Shown here piece by piece: positions 55,331 to 63,058 of a stretch of 64,000 nt of DNA. This stretch comes from Pseudomonas sp. TH41 (GTDB lineage Bacteria; Pseudomonadota; Gammaproteobacteria; Pseudomonadales; Pseudomonadaceae): assembly GCF_016650695.1 (NCBI RefSeq), contig NZ_JAEKFH010000003.1:2562001-2626000 (forward strand). The letters run 5' to 3'. The notes under the pieces were generated by a model. It ran no database searches. It was not told the DNA's origin and saw only the letters and a list, made by a program, of their open reading frames with translations. The position numbers and the translations under genes were made by a program. Every line of letters begins with the position of its first letter. Position 1 is the first letter of the stretch.

Positions 55331-57391
55331 ATGGCTTTCGAAGCAATGTTCCAGCCGATCCAGATCGGCAAACTGACCATCCGCAACCGCGTGCTCAGCA
55401 CCGCGCACGCCGAGGTCTATGCCACCGACGGCGGCATGACCACCGACCGGTACGTCAAGTATTACGAAGAGAAAGCCAAGGGCGGGATCGGCCTGGCGAT
55501 TTGCGGTGGTTCGTCGGTGGTGGCCATCGACAGTCCGCAGGAATGGTGGAGCTCGGTGAACCTGTCCACTGACCGCATCATCCCGCACTTCCAGAATCTT
55601 GCGGACGCCATGCACAAGCACGGCGCCAAGATCATGATTCAGATTACCCACATGGGGCGTCGCTCGCGTTGGGACGGCTTCAACTGGCCGACCCTGATGT
55701 CGCCGTCGGGCATCCGTGAACCGGTGCACCGCGCCACCTGCAAAACCATCGAGCCGGAAGAAATCTGGCGGGTGATCGGCAACTACGCTCAGGCCGCGCG
55801 TCGCGCCAAGGCCGGTGGCCTGGACGGTGTTGAGCTGTCCGCCGTGCACCAGCACATGATCGACCAGTTCTGGAGTCCGCGGGTCAACAAGCGTACCGAC
55901 GAATGGGGCGGCACCTTTGAAGGCCGGATGAAGTTCGGTCTGGAAGTACTCAAGGCTGTGCGGGCTGAAGTGGGCCCGGATTTCTGTGTCGGCATCCGCC
56001 TGTGCGGTGACGAATTCCATCCGGACGGCCTGTCCCATGAGGACATGAAGCAGATCGCCAAGTACTACGACGACACCGGCATGCTCGACTTCATCGGCGT
56101 GGTGGGGTCGGGTTGCGACACCCATAACACCCTGGCCAACGTTATCCCGAACATGAGTTATCCACCGGAGCCGTTCCTGCATTTGGCCGCCGGTATCAAA
56201 GAAGTGGTGAAGGCACCGGTACTGCACGCGCAGAACATCAAGGACCCGAACCAGGCGACGCGCATTCTGGAAGGCGGTTACGTCGACATGGTCGGCATGA
56301 CCCGTGCCCACATCGCCGACCCGCACCTGATCGCCAAGATCAAAATGGGCCAGATTGACCAGATCAAACAATGCGTCGGCGCCAACTACTGCATCGACCG
56401 TCAGTACCAGGGTCTGGACGTGCTGTGCATCCAGAACGCCGCGACTTCCCGTGAATACATGGGCGTGCCGCACATCATCGAGAAATCGACCGGTGTGAAA
56501 CGCAAAGTGGTGATCGTCGGTGCCGGTCCTGCCGGGATGGAAGCTGCTCGCGTGTCCGCCGAACGTGGCCACGATGTGACTCTGTTCGAGAAAAAAGAAT
56601 TCATTGGCGGGCAGATCACTACGGCCTCGAAAGCGCCGCAACGGGACCAGATCGCCGGTATCACGCGCTGGTTCCAGCTGGAACTGGCGCGCTTGAAAGT
56701 CGACCTGCGCCTGGGCGTGGCGGCCGATGCGGCGACCATTCTCGACCTGCGTCCGGACGTGGTGGTGCTCGCCGTTGGCGGTCATCCGTTCCTGGAGCAG
56801 AACGAGCACTGGGGCGCGGCTGAAGGCCTGGTCGTCAGCAGCTGGGACATCCTCGATGGCAAGGTAGCGCCGGGCAAGAATGTGCTGGTCTACGACACCA
56901 TTTGCGAGTTCACCGGGATGTCCACGGCGGACTTCCTCGCCGACAAGGGCAGTCAGGTCGAAATCGTCACCGACGACATCAAGCCAGGCGTGGCGATTGG
57001 CGGTACCTCGTTCCCGACGTACTACCGCAGCATGTACCCCAAAGAAGTGATCATGACCGGGGACATGATGCTGGAGAAGGTCTACCGCGAAGGCGACAAA
57101 CTGGTCGCGGTGCTGGAAAACGAATACACCGGCGCCAAAGAGGAGCGGGTGGTGGACCAGGTGGTCGTCGAAAACGGCGTGCGCCCGGACGAAGAAATCT
57201 ACTACGCCATGAAGGAAGGCTCGCGTAACAAAGGCCAGATGGACGTCGAAGCCTTGTTCGCGATCAAGCCGCAACCTTCGCTGAGCCAGGCGGGTGACGG
57301 CTACTTGCTGTTCCGCATCGGCGACTGCGTGGCGCAGCGCAACACCCACGCGGCGATCTACGACGCCCTGCGGTTGTGCAAGGATTTCTAA
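55331..57391 (+). CDS. dgcA: Dimethylglycine catabolism protein DgcA (OYE-like flavoprotein)
   Basis: A 686-residue protein of the trimethylamine dehydrogenase / 2,4-dienoyl-CoA reductase type: an N-terminal FMN TIM barrel (about 1-340), an Fe-S segment, and a C-terminal FAD/NAD-binding part (VVIVGAGPAGMEAARVSAERG). It is required for demethylating dimethylglycine to sarcosine. The cluster segment keeps C348, C354 and C366, but the second cysteine of the usual CxxCxxC is A351 (CVGANYC), confirmed in the nucleotides. The start has GAGGA upstream. DgcB and the ETF genes downstream probably take its electrons. Confidence 0.93.
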   Translation: MAFEAMFQPIQIGKLTIRNRVLSTAHAEVYATDGGMTTDRYVKYYEEKAKGGIGLAICGGSSVVAIDSPQEWWSSVNLSTDRIIPHFQNLADAMHKHGAKIMIQITHMGRRSRWDGFNWPTLMSPSGIREPVHRATCKTIEPEEIWRVIGNYAQAARRAKAGGLDGVELSAVHQHMIDQFWSPRVNKRTDEWGGTFEGRMKFGLEVLKAVRAEVGPDFCVGIRLCGDEFHPDGLSHEDMKQIAKYYDDTGMLDFIGVVGSGCDTHNTLANVIPNMSYPPEPFLHLAAGIKEVVKAPVLHAQNIKDPNQATRILEGGYVDMVGMTRAHIADPHLIAKIKMGQIDQIKQCVGANYCIDRQYQGLDVLCIQNAATSREYMGVPHIIEKSTGVKRKVVIVGAGPAGMEAARVSAERGHDVTLFEKKEFIGGQITTASKAPQRDQIAGITRWFQLELARLKVDLRLGVAADAATILDLRPDVVVLAVGGHPFLEQNEHWGAAEGLVVSSWDILDGKVAPGKNVLVYDTICEFTGMSTADFLADKGSQVEIVTDDIKPGVAIGGTSFPTYYRSMYPKEVIMTGDMMLEKVYREGDKLVAVLENEYTGAKEERVVDQVVVENGVRPDEEIYYAMKEGSRNKGQMDVEALFAIKPQPSLSQAGDGYLLFRIGDCVAQRNTHAAIYDALRLCKDF

Positions 57392-57407
57392 GAGCTTGTG
57401 GATAACC

Positions 57408-57511
57408 CTTGTAGGAGCGAGCTTGCTCGCGATGAATTTGAAGGCGACGCGTTTTTCCTGACCGCACGCGTCATCGTTTATCTCCATCGCGAGCAAGCTC
57501 GCTCCTACACA
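57408..57511. repeat. Palindromic REP pair, family B, inside the dgc operon
   Basis: CTTGTAGGAGCGAGCTTGCT and the mirrored AGCAAGCTCGCTCCTACAC. It lies between dgcA and dgcB; a perfect TGTGGATAA overlaps its left border at 57397. Confidence 0.87.
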
Positions 57512-57575
57512 GGGAATCGGGCAAGGCATCCAGCTAGTTAAGCCTGCAAGACCCTGCGGTCTTTGGGAGCTCCAC

Positions 57576-59525
57576 ATGTTGAACACCCTTCTTCCAATCC
57601 TGTTGTTCGCTGCCCTGGGCCTTGCGGTTCTGGGCGCGTTGCGGCGGGCGGCAATGTGGCGCCAGGGTCGTGCCTCGAAGGTCGACCTGATCGGCGGCCT
57701 CTTCGCCATGCCCAAGCGCTACATGGTCGACTTGCACCACGTCGTCGCGCGGGACAAATACATTGCCAACACCCACGTCGCCACGGCCGGTGGTGCGGTG
57801 GCGTCCATCGTGCTGGCGATTCTGGTTCACGGTTTCGGACTGCATAACCGTTTCCTCGGTTATGCCCTGTTGCTGATGACGGCAGTGATGTTCGTCGGTG
57901 CGATCTTTGTGTACCTGCGTCGGCGCAACCCACCCGCCCGTTTGTCCAAAGGCCCGTGGATGCGCCTGCCGAAAAGCCTGTTGGCCTTCTCCGCATCGTT
58001 CTTCCTGGTGACCCTGCCGGTGGCGGGCATCCTTCCGGAAAACTTCGGTGGGTGGCTGTTGGCCGTCATTCTTGGCATCGGTGTGCTGTGGGGCGTCTCG
58101 GAGTTGTTCTTCGGCATGACGTGGGGCGGCCCAATGAAGCACGCCTTCGCCGGTGCGCTGCACCTGGCCTGGCACCGTCGCGCCGAACGCTTTAACGGAG
58201 GACGCTCCACCGGTTTGAAACCGTTGGATCTGAACGACCCGACCGCGCCGCTGGGCGTGGAAAAGCCCAAGGATTTCACCTGGAACCAACTGCTCGGTTT
58301 CGACGCCTGCGTGCAGTGCGGTAAGTGTGAGGCGGCGTGCCCGGCATTCGCCGCCGGCCAGCCGCTGAACCCGAAAAAACTGATTCAGGACATGGTGGTC
58401 GGCCTGGCGGGCGGCACCGATGCCAAGTTCGCCGGCAGCCCGTATCCGGGCAAAGCCATCGGTGAGCATGCCGGCAATCCGCATCAACCGATCGTCAACG
58501 GCCTGGTAGACGCGGAGACACTGTGGTCGTGCACCACGTGCCGCGCTTGCGTCGAGGAGTGCCCGATGATGATCGAGCACGTCGACGCCATCGTCGACAT
58601 GCGCCGCCATCTGACCCTGGAAAAAGGCGCGACCCCGAACAAGGGCGCCGAAGTCCTGGAAAACCTGATCGCCACCGACAACCCTGGCGGCTTCGCCCCG
58701 GGCGGTCGGATGAACTGGGCGGCGGATTTGAACCTGAATCTGCTCAGTGACAAGAAATCCGTCGACGTGCTGTTCTGGGTCGGCGACGGTGCCTTCGACA
58801 TGCGCAACCAACGCACCTTGCGCGCCTTCGTCAAAGTGCTGAAAGCGGCCAAGGTCGACTTTGCCGTGCTGGGCCTCGAAGAGCGCGACAGCGGTGACGT
58901 GGCCCGCCGTCTGGGCGATGAAGCGACATTCCAGCTGTTGGCCAAACGCAACATCCAGACCTTGGCCAAGTACAGCTTCAATCGCATCGTCACCTGCGAC
59001 CCGCACAGCTTCCACGTGCTGAAAAACGAGTACGGCGCCTTCGATGGCAACTACCTCGTGCAGCACCACAGCACCTACATGGCGGAAATCATCGGCGCTG
59101 GCGCGCTCAACCTCGGTCAGCACAAAGGCAGCAGCGTGACGTATCACGATCCGTGCTACCTGGGCCGCTACAACGGCGAATACGAGGCGCCGCGTGAAGT
59201 GCTCCGTGCCCTGGGTATCGAGATCAAGGAAATGCAACGCTCCGGTTTCCGCTCGCGCTGCTGCGGCGGCGGCGGCGGTGCCCCAATCACCGACATTCCG
59301 GGCAAGCAACGGATTCCCGACATGCGCATGGAAGACATCCGCGAAACCGGCGCCGAGCTGGTGGCCGTGGGTTGTCCACAGTGCACAGCGATGCTTGAAG
59401 GCGTGGTCGAACCCCGGCCGCTGATCAAGGACATCGCCGAACTGGTGGCGGACGCGTTGCTCGAAGACGCGGCCCCAAGCAAGCCGAGCACACCGGCCCA
59501 ACGTGAACCTGCGGAGGCTCACTGA
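57576..59525 (+). CDS. dgcB: Dimethylglycine catabolism protein DgcB (membrane Fe-S protein)
   Basis: A 649-residue protein. The N-terminal 190 residues hold about four membrane segments (MLNTLLPILLFAALGLAVLGAL and others). A ferredoxin-like domain has CVQCGKCEAACP from residue 245 and CTTCRACVEECP from 319, each able to ligate a [4Fe-4S] cluster. Two CCG-type domains follow, ending with RCCGGGGGAP near 562, as in HdrD/GlcF-type proteins. It probably links dimethylglycine oxidation to the quinone pool. GGAG precedes the ATG, and the stop overlaps the etfA start (TGATG). Confidence 0.93.
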   Translation: MLNTLLPILLFAALGLAVLGALRRAAMWRQGRASKVDLIGGLFAMPKRYMVDLHHVVARDKYIANTHVATAGGAVASIVLAILVHGFGLHNRFLGYALLLMTAVMFVGAIFVYLRRRNPPARLSKGPWMRLPKSLLAFSASFFLVTLPVAGILPENFGGWLLAVILGIGVLWGVSELFFGMTWGGPMKHAFAGALHLAWHRRAERFNGGRSTGLKPLDLNDPTAPLGVEKPKDFTWNQLLGFDACVQCGKCEAACPAFAAGQPLNPKKLIQDMVVGLAGGTDAKFAGSPYPGKAIGEHAGNPHQPIVNGLVDAETLWSCTTCRACVEECPMMIEHVDAIVDMRRHLTLEKGATPNKGAEVLENLIATDNPGGFAPGGRMNWAADLNLNLLSDKKSVDVLFWVGDGAFDMRNQRTLRAFVKVLKAAKVDFAVLGLEERDSGDVARRLGDEATFQLLAKRNIQTLAKYSFNRIVTCDPHSFHVLKNEYGAFDGNYLVQHHSTYMAEIIGAGALNLGQHKGSSVTYHDPCYLGRYNGEYEAPREVLRALGIEIKEMQRSGFRSRCCGGGGGAPITDIPGKQRIPDMRMEDIRETGAELVAVGCPQCTAMLEGVVEPRPLIKDIAELVADALLEDAAPSKPSTPAQREPAEAH

Positions 59526-60745
59526 TGAGCGACATTATCCGCCGCGACCCTCGCGCCGAATGGATTGCCCGTAACCGCTTGCACCCGCTGCACGCGGCCA
59601 TGCAACCGGCGCAACACAGCTGGATGGGCCCGAACGGCCTCATCCGCAAGAACGTGCATGGCCTCGGTTTTATCGGCCCTAACGGTATCAAACGGATTGA
59701 CCGCAGCGGCGCTCAACAGGGCGGGGCGACCAAACGCTCGGCCACCGTTGAAGTGCAATTGCCACTGCATCAAGTGCCGCAACCCGCGTTCTACATCAGC
59801 GTGGTGCCGGACATGGTCGGCGGCCGTTTGAGCAGCCACGACCGCGACTTGCTGGGCCTGGCGCATCAACTGGCCGGCAAGGAAGGCGCGGTATTGGCTG
59901 TGGTCTTCGGCGAACACAAAGAGAATGCCTTTGCCACGGCGGGCGTCGATCGCCTGTTGGTACTGGCGGGCGAAGAATTCAGCGGTTATGCACCGGAACA
60001 ACGGGTCCAGGGCCTGCGGGCTGTGGATAACCAGTTCAGCCCCCGTCACTGGCTGCTGCCGGACAGCCGCAGCGGTGGCGGCGAACTCGGTCGGCGCTTT
60101 GCCGCCGCACTGGGTGAGCGCCCGGCCACGCGGGTCTGGCAGGTCAAGGATCAGGAATGCATCGGCCGCGCCGGTGCCGGCCTGCAGGACCTTGCACGCC
60201 CGGTAGCGCGATTGATTCTGGCGGCTGCCGAATGCGCCGAACCGGTCAGCGAAACCCGTCACGAAGCGTTGCCGGTGGAGTTATCCACAGCCGTGGCTCG
60301 CAGTCTGTCGCGCATCGAGGATCTGGGCGCTGTGGCAGTGGACCCGGCGGCGATTCCAATGGCCGAAGCCGAGTTCATCTTCTCCGGCGGCAATGGCGTC
60401 AAGGACTGGGGACTGTTCCACAGGACGGCCGAAGCGTTGGGCGCCACCGAAGGCGCCTCCCGCGTGGCGGTGGACGATGGCTTCATGGCGCGCGACCGTC
60501 AGGTCGGTGCGTCCGGCACCTGGGTCACCGCGCGGGTTTATGTGGCGGTGGGTATTTCCGGGGCGATCCAGCACCTGCAAGGCATCGGTGCCTGCGACAA
60601 GGTGGTGGCCATCAACCTGGATCCTGGCTGCGACATGATCAAACGGGCCGACCTGTCGGTGATTGGCGAGAGCGCCGAGATTCTTCAAGCCTTGATCGAT
60701 GCGGTAGCGGCTTACCGCGACGACGCCAAGCGCGATGCGGCTTAA
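59525..60745 (+). CDS. Electron transfer flavoprotein alpha subunit, dgc-linked
   Basis: A 406-residue EtfA paralogue. The N-terminal extension (1-75, MSDIIRRDPRAEWIARNRLHPLHAAMQPAQ) is longer than in housekeeping EtfA. The FAD-binding C-terminal domain has VSGTWV-type ASGTWVTARVYVAVGISGAIQHLQGI and VVAINLDPGCDMIKRADLSVIGES. It is coupled to dgcB by a one-base overlap and to the beta subunit gene 15 bases downstream. The pair likely carries electrons between DgcA and DgcB rather than serving acyl-CoA oxidation (inference from position). Confidence 0.9.
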   Translation: MSDIIRRDPRAEWIARNRLHPLHAAMQPAQHSWMGPNGLIRKNVHGLGFIGPNGIKRIDRSGAQQGGATKRSATVEVQLPLHQVPQPAFYISVVPDMVGGRLSSHDRDLLGLAHQLAGKEGAVLAVVFGEHKENAFATAGVDRLLVLAGEEFSGYAPEQRVQGLRAVDNQFSPRHWLLPDSRSGGGELGRRFAAALGERPATRVWQVKDQECIGRAGAGLQDLARPVARLILAAAECAEPVSETRHEALPVELSTAVARSLSRIEDLGAVAVDPAAIPMAEAEFIFSGGNGVKDWGLFHRTAEALGATEGASRVAVDDGFMARDRQVGASGTWVTARVYVAVGISGAIQHLQGIGACDKVVAINLDPGCDMIKRADLSVIGESAEILQALIDAVAAYRDDAKRDAA

Positions 60746-60760
60746 GGGAAGGAAAGGGTT

Positions 60761-61531
60761 ATGAGCACGAAAATCATCAGCCTGGTGTCCATCGGTGCCC
60801 ACCCGACCTCCGGCCGGGCACGTCGCGCCGAGCAAGATGCACGGGCCGTGGAGCTGGGCTTGCAACTGGCTGGGGATAAGTTGCAAGTGCTGCATGCCGG
60901 CGATGTCGCGGAACCGGCATTGCGCGCGTATCTGGGCATGGGCCTGGACCAGTTGCATGTGCTGGAACAACCCGCAGGCGCCGATGCGCTGCCGGCGTTG
61001 ACCGCGTATTTGCGTGACGCCGGGGCTCAGGTCGTGCTGACCGGTAGCCAGGCGGAAACCGGCGAAGGCTCGGGCATGCTGCCGTTCCTGCTGGCGGAAA
61101 GCCTCGGCTGGCCGCTGGTGGTGGGGTTGGCCCAGGTCGAGTCCATCGACGGCAGTTCGGCCCTGGTGCTGCAAGCCTTGCCACGTGGTCAGCGGCGTCG
61201 CTTGAAGGTTCGCCTGCCGTTTCTGGCGACTGTGGATAACGCCGCGCCCAATCCTCGGCAAAGCGCCTACGGCCCGGCCCGGCGCGGGGTATTGCAGGCT
61301 GACGACGTGGAGGTCGTCGACGATGAATTGCTCGCGGTGGCGACCCTGCAACCGGCCAAGCCACGGCCCAAACGCTTGAAGGTGATCAAAGCCAAGAGCG
61401 GCGCGGACCGGATGAAAGCTGCAACGGCCAAGGCCAGTGGCGGTGGCGGCCAAGTGCTCAAAGGTGTGACGGCACAAGCGGGAGCTGAAGCGATTCTCAA
61501 GTTGTTGATTGAAGAAGGCGTGGTTCGCTAA
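60761..61531 (+). CDS. Electron transfer flavoprotein beta subunit, dgc-linked
   Basis: A 256-residue EtfB paralogue with an AAGGAAA site upstream. The ETF beta pattern is visible in GAHPTSGRARRAEQDARAVELGLQLAG, TGSQAETGEGSGMLPFLLAESLGWPLVVGLAQVE and the proline-rich linker NPRQSAYGPARRGVLQADD. The C-terminal part (KPRPKRLKVIKAKSGADRMKAATAK) is basic, longer than usual. It forms the heterodimer with the preceding gene's product. A perfect DnaA-box sequence lies inside the coding region at 61231. Confidence 0.88.
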   Translation: MSTKIISLVSIGAHPTSGRARRAEQDARAVELGLQLAGDKLQVLHAGDVAEPALRAYLGMGLDQLHVLEQPAGADALPALTAYLRDAGAQVVLTGSQAETGEGSGMLPFLLAESLGWPLVVGLAQVESIDGSSALVLQALPRGQRRRLKVRLPFLATVDNAAPNPRQSAYGPARRGVLQADDVEVVDDELLAVATLQPAKPRPKRLKVIKAKSGADRMKAATAKASGGGGQVLKGVTAQAGAEAILKLLIEEGVVR

Positions 61532-61537
61532 CGCTTT

Positions 61538-61623
61538 TTGTAGGAGCTGCCGCAGGCTGCGATCTTTTGATCTTGTTTTCAAAAGTCAAAGTCAAAAGAT
61601 CGCAGCCTGCGGCAGCTCCTACA
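61538..61623. repeat. Palindromic REP pair, family A, opposite arm orientation, plus a single family B arm
   Basis: TGTAGGAGCTGCCGCAGGCT precedes CGATCTTTTGATC, then AAAAGATCGCAGCCTGCGGC and AGCTCCTACAT; GATC ends face inward. A lone family B arm (TTCGCGAGCAGGTTCGCTCC) follows at 61645-61670. Confidence 0.85.
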
Positions 61624-61679
61624 TAAATCTGAAAGCGAGGCTGCATTCGCGAGCAGGTTCGCTCCCACAAGGAAAAATA

Positions 61680-62246
61680 ATGGCAGTTGAATTTCGTTTG
61701 GCCCTGCGCGCCGATGCGCGGGAGATTGCGCGTTTGTTTCAGATTTCATCAGAGGGCGCTGCGGATTACATCTGGAGCCAACTGGCTCAGCCCGGTCAGG
61801 ACCTGTTGGACGTAGGCGCCAGTCGTTACGCCCGTGAGGGCGTCGATTTTTCCTATCAGAACTGCGTGATAGCGCAGGCAGAAGGGAAGGTCATTGGAAT
61901 GATGCACAGCTACGTGATGCGTTACGATCCACAGGCGGCTCCCGTCACCGATCCAGTCCTGGCGCCGTACGCCACGATGGAAATCCCCGACACGCTTTAT
62001 ATTTCGAGCCTGGCGTTGCATGAGGGCTGGCGCAATCAGGGCCTGGGCCAACAATTCCTCGCCTACGCTTACGACCGTGCCAACCAGTTGGGACTCAACG
62101 GCTTGAGCCTGATCGACTATGCAGCTAATACCGGCGCCTGCCGGTTTTATCAACGGCATGGCTTCCGTATCGTCGATACCTGCCAGATCACGCCGCATCC
62201 GATGATTCGGGTGACGGGTGAAGCCTATTTGATGTATCGGCCGTAA
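61680..62246 (+). CDS. GNAT-family N-acetyltransferase
   Basis: A 188-residue protein beginning MAVEFRLALRADAREIARLFQISSEG, with AAGGA upstream. The acetyl-CoA loop is SLALHEGWRNQGLGQQFLAYAYDRA, and the C-terminal ANTGACRFYQRHGFRIVD is the standard beta6-beta7 region. The substrate is unknown. It lies between the ETF genes and the DnaA-box array, and the repeat upstream probably separates it from the dgc transcript. Confidence 0.85.
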   Translation: MAVEFRLALRADAREIARLFQISSEGAADYIWSQLAQPGQDLLDVGASRYAREGVDFSYQNCVIAQAEGKVIGMMHSYVMRYDPQAAPVTDPVLAPYATMEIPDTLYISSLALHEGWRNQGLGQQFLAYAYDRANQLGLNGLSLIDYAANTGACRFYQRHGFRIVDTCQITPHPMIRVTGEAYLMYRP

Positions 62247-62259
62247 GGCATAAGCAATT

Positions 62260-62292
62260 CCCTGTGGGATCGCCGCACCGCCGCTCCCACAG
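62260..62292. repeat. Degenerate REP arm pair
   Basis: CCCTGTGGGATCGCCGCACC and CGCTCCCACAG form a short inverted pair related to family B ends but without the usual core. Confidence 0.5.
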
Positions 62293-62304
62293 TTGTTATG
62301 AATT

Positions 62305-62900
62305 TACCCACAATCCCTGTTAGCGCTTCTGTGGATAACATGTTCGCCCTTCGCTGCACCCCCTGCAAACCAAGCCCTGCAAGCCTTCGTATAAAAAACA
62401 ACCAGCCTAACACTCGGTTTTTTCGAGCTTTTTCCAGAGGATAAGTTTTCTGGGGCGCCCATACTTGCCCCCAATCTCTGTTGGCGCTTCTGTGGATAAG
62501 ATGTTTGCTGTCCGCTGCAGGCCATATAAACCGGGGCTGTCAGGTTTGTGGTTGAAAAATGACCAAAGAGCCGTTTTAACCGGATAAATCTTGTGTAAGC
62601 CTTGATTTATCGCGGCTTGAGGTGGTTTTCCACAGAACCACCGAAGTTGCCCCCAAAGTCTGTTGGCGCTTCTGTGGATAAGGTGTTCGCCATCCTCTGC
62701 AGCCCACGCAAACCGTGCCTTACAAGCTATCGATCAAAAAACAGCCAATCGCCGTTAAAAACCCTGGTTCTGGATAAGTCACGGATTTTCTTCAGTTTCT
62801 GTGGAGAAATTTTTCAGCAAAACCACACTTGTCCCCATTAGCTGTGGGTGGAGGTGTGGATAACTTGTTTGCTGAAGGCTGGAAGCCACGTTGCGTATAG
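62305..62900. repeat. Degenerate tandem repeat (about 182-bp unit) with one DnaA box per unit
   Basis: Units begin near 62305, 62466, 62648 and 62830 (spacing 161, 182, 182; the last is partial). Each has a TGCCCC-like start, then in units 1-3 CTGTTNGCGCTTCTGTGGAT, and a perfect TGTGGATAA at 62330, 62491, 62673 and 62855. One-mismatch boxes lie at 62626 (TTTTCCACA), 62770 (TCTGGATAA) and 62800 (TGTGGAGAA). No ORF with a ribosome site spans it. It fills most of the 812-base gap between the GNAT gene and gbcA. Confidence 0.85.
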
Positions 62901-62948
62901 GCCTGAACGGAATAGATCATATTTCGTACAGTTCTAAAACGAGCAAGC

Positions 62949-63055
62949 CCCTGTAGGAGCGAGCTTGCTCGCGATGGTCGTTAACGATAACGCGTCAAGT
63001 CTGATACCCCGCGGCGCTCTGGGGTTTTTCGCGAGCAAGCTCGCTCCTACAGGGG
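62949..63055. repeat. Palindromic REP pair, family B
   Basis: CCTGTAGGAGCGAGCTTGCT and the mirrored AGCAAGCTCGCTCCTACAGG with a spacer containing GTCGTTAACGATAACGCG. It abuts the gbcA stop codon. Confidence 0.87.
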
Positions 63056-63058
63056 GAG

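Noticed and set aside
54587..57715. Very long open frame (over 1000 codons) antisense to the dgcA region
   Set aside because: It covers DUF5943, dgcA and repeats on the opposite strand; no signals or family features. Same for the frame antisense to dgcB (57534-59522).
62305..62900. Regular spacing considered as a CRISPR array
   Set aside because: Units are about 182 bp, diverged along their whole length, with no short identical repeats, unique spacers of 30-40 bp or cas genes.
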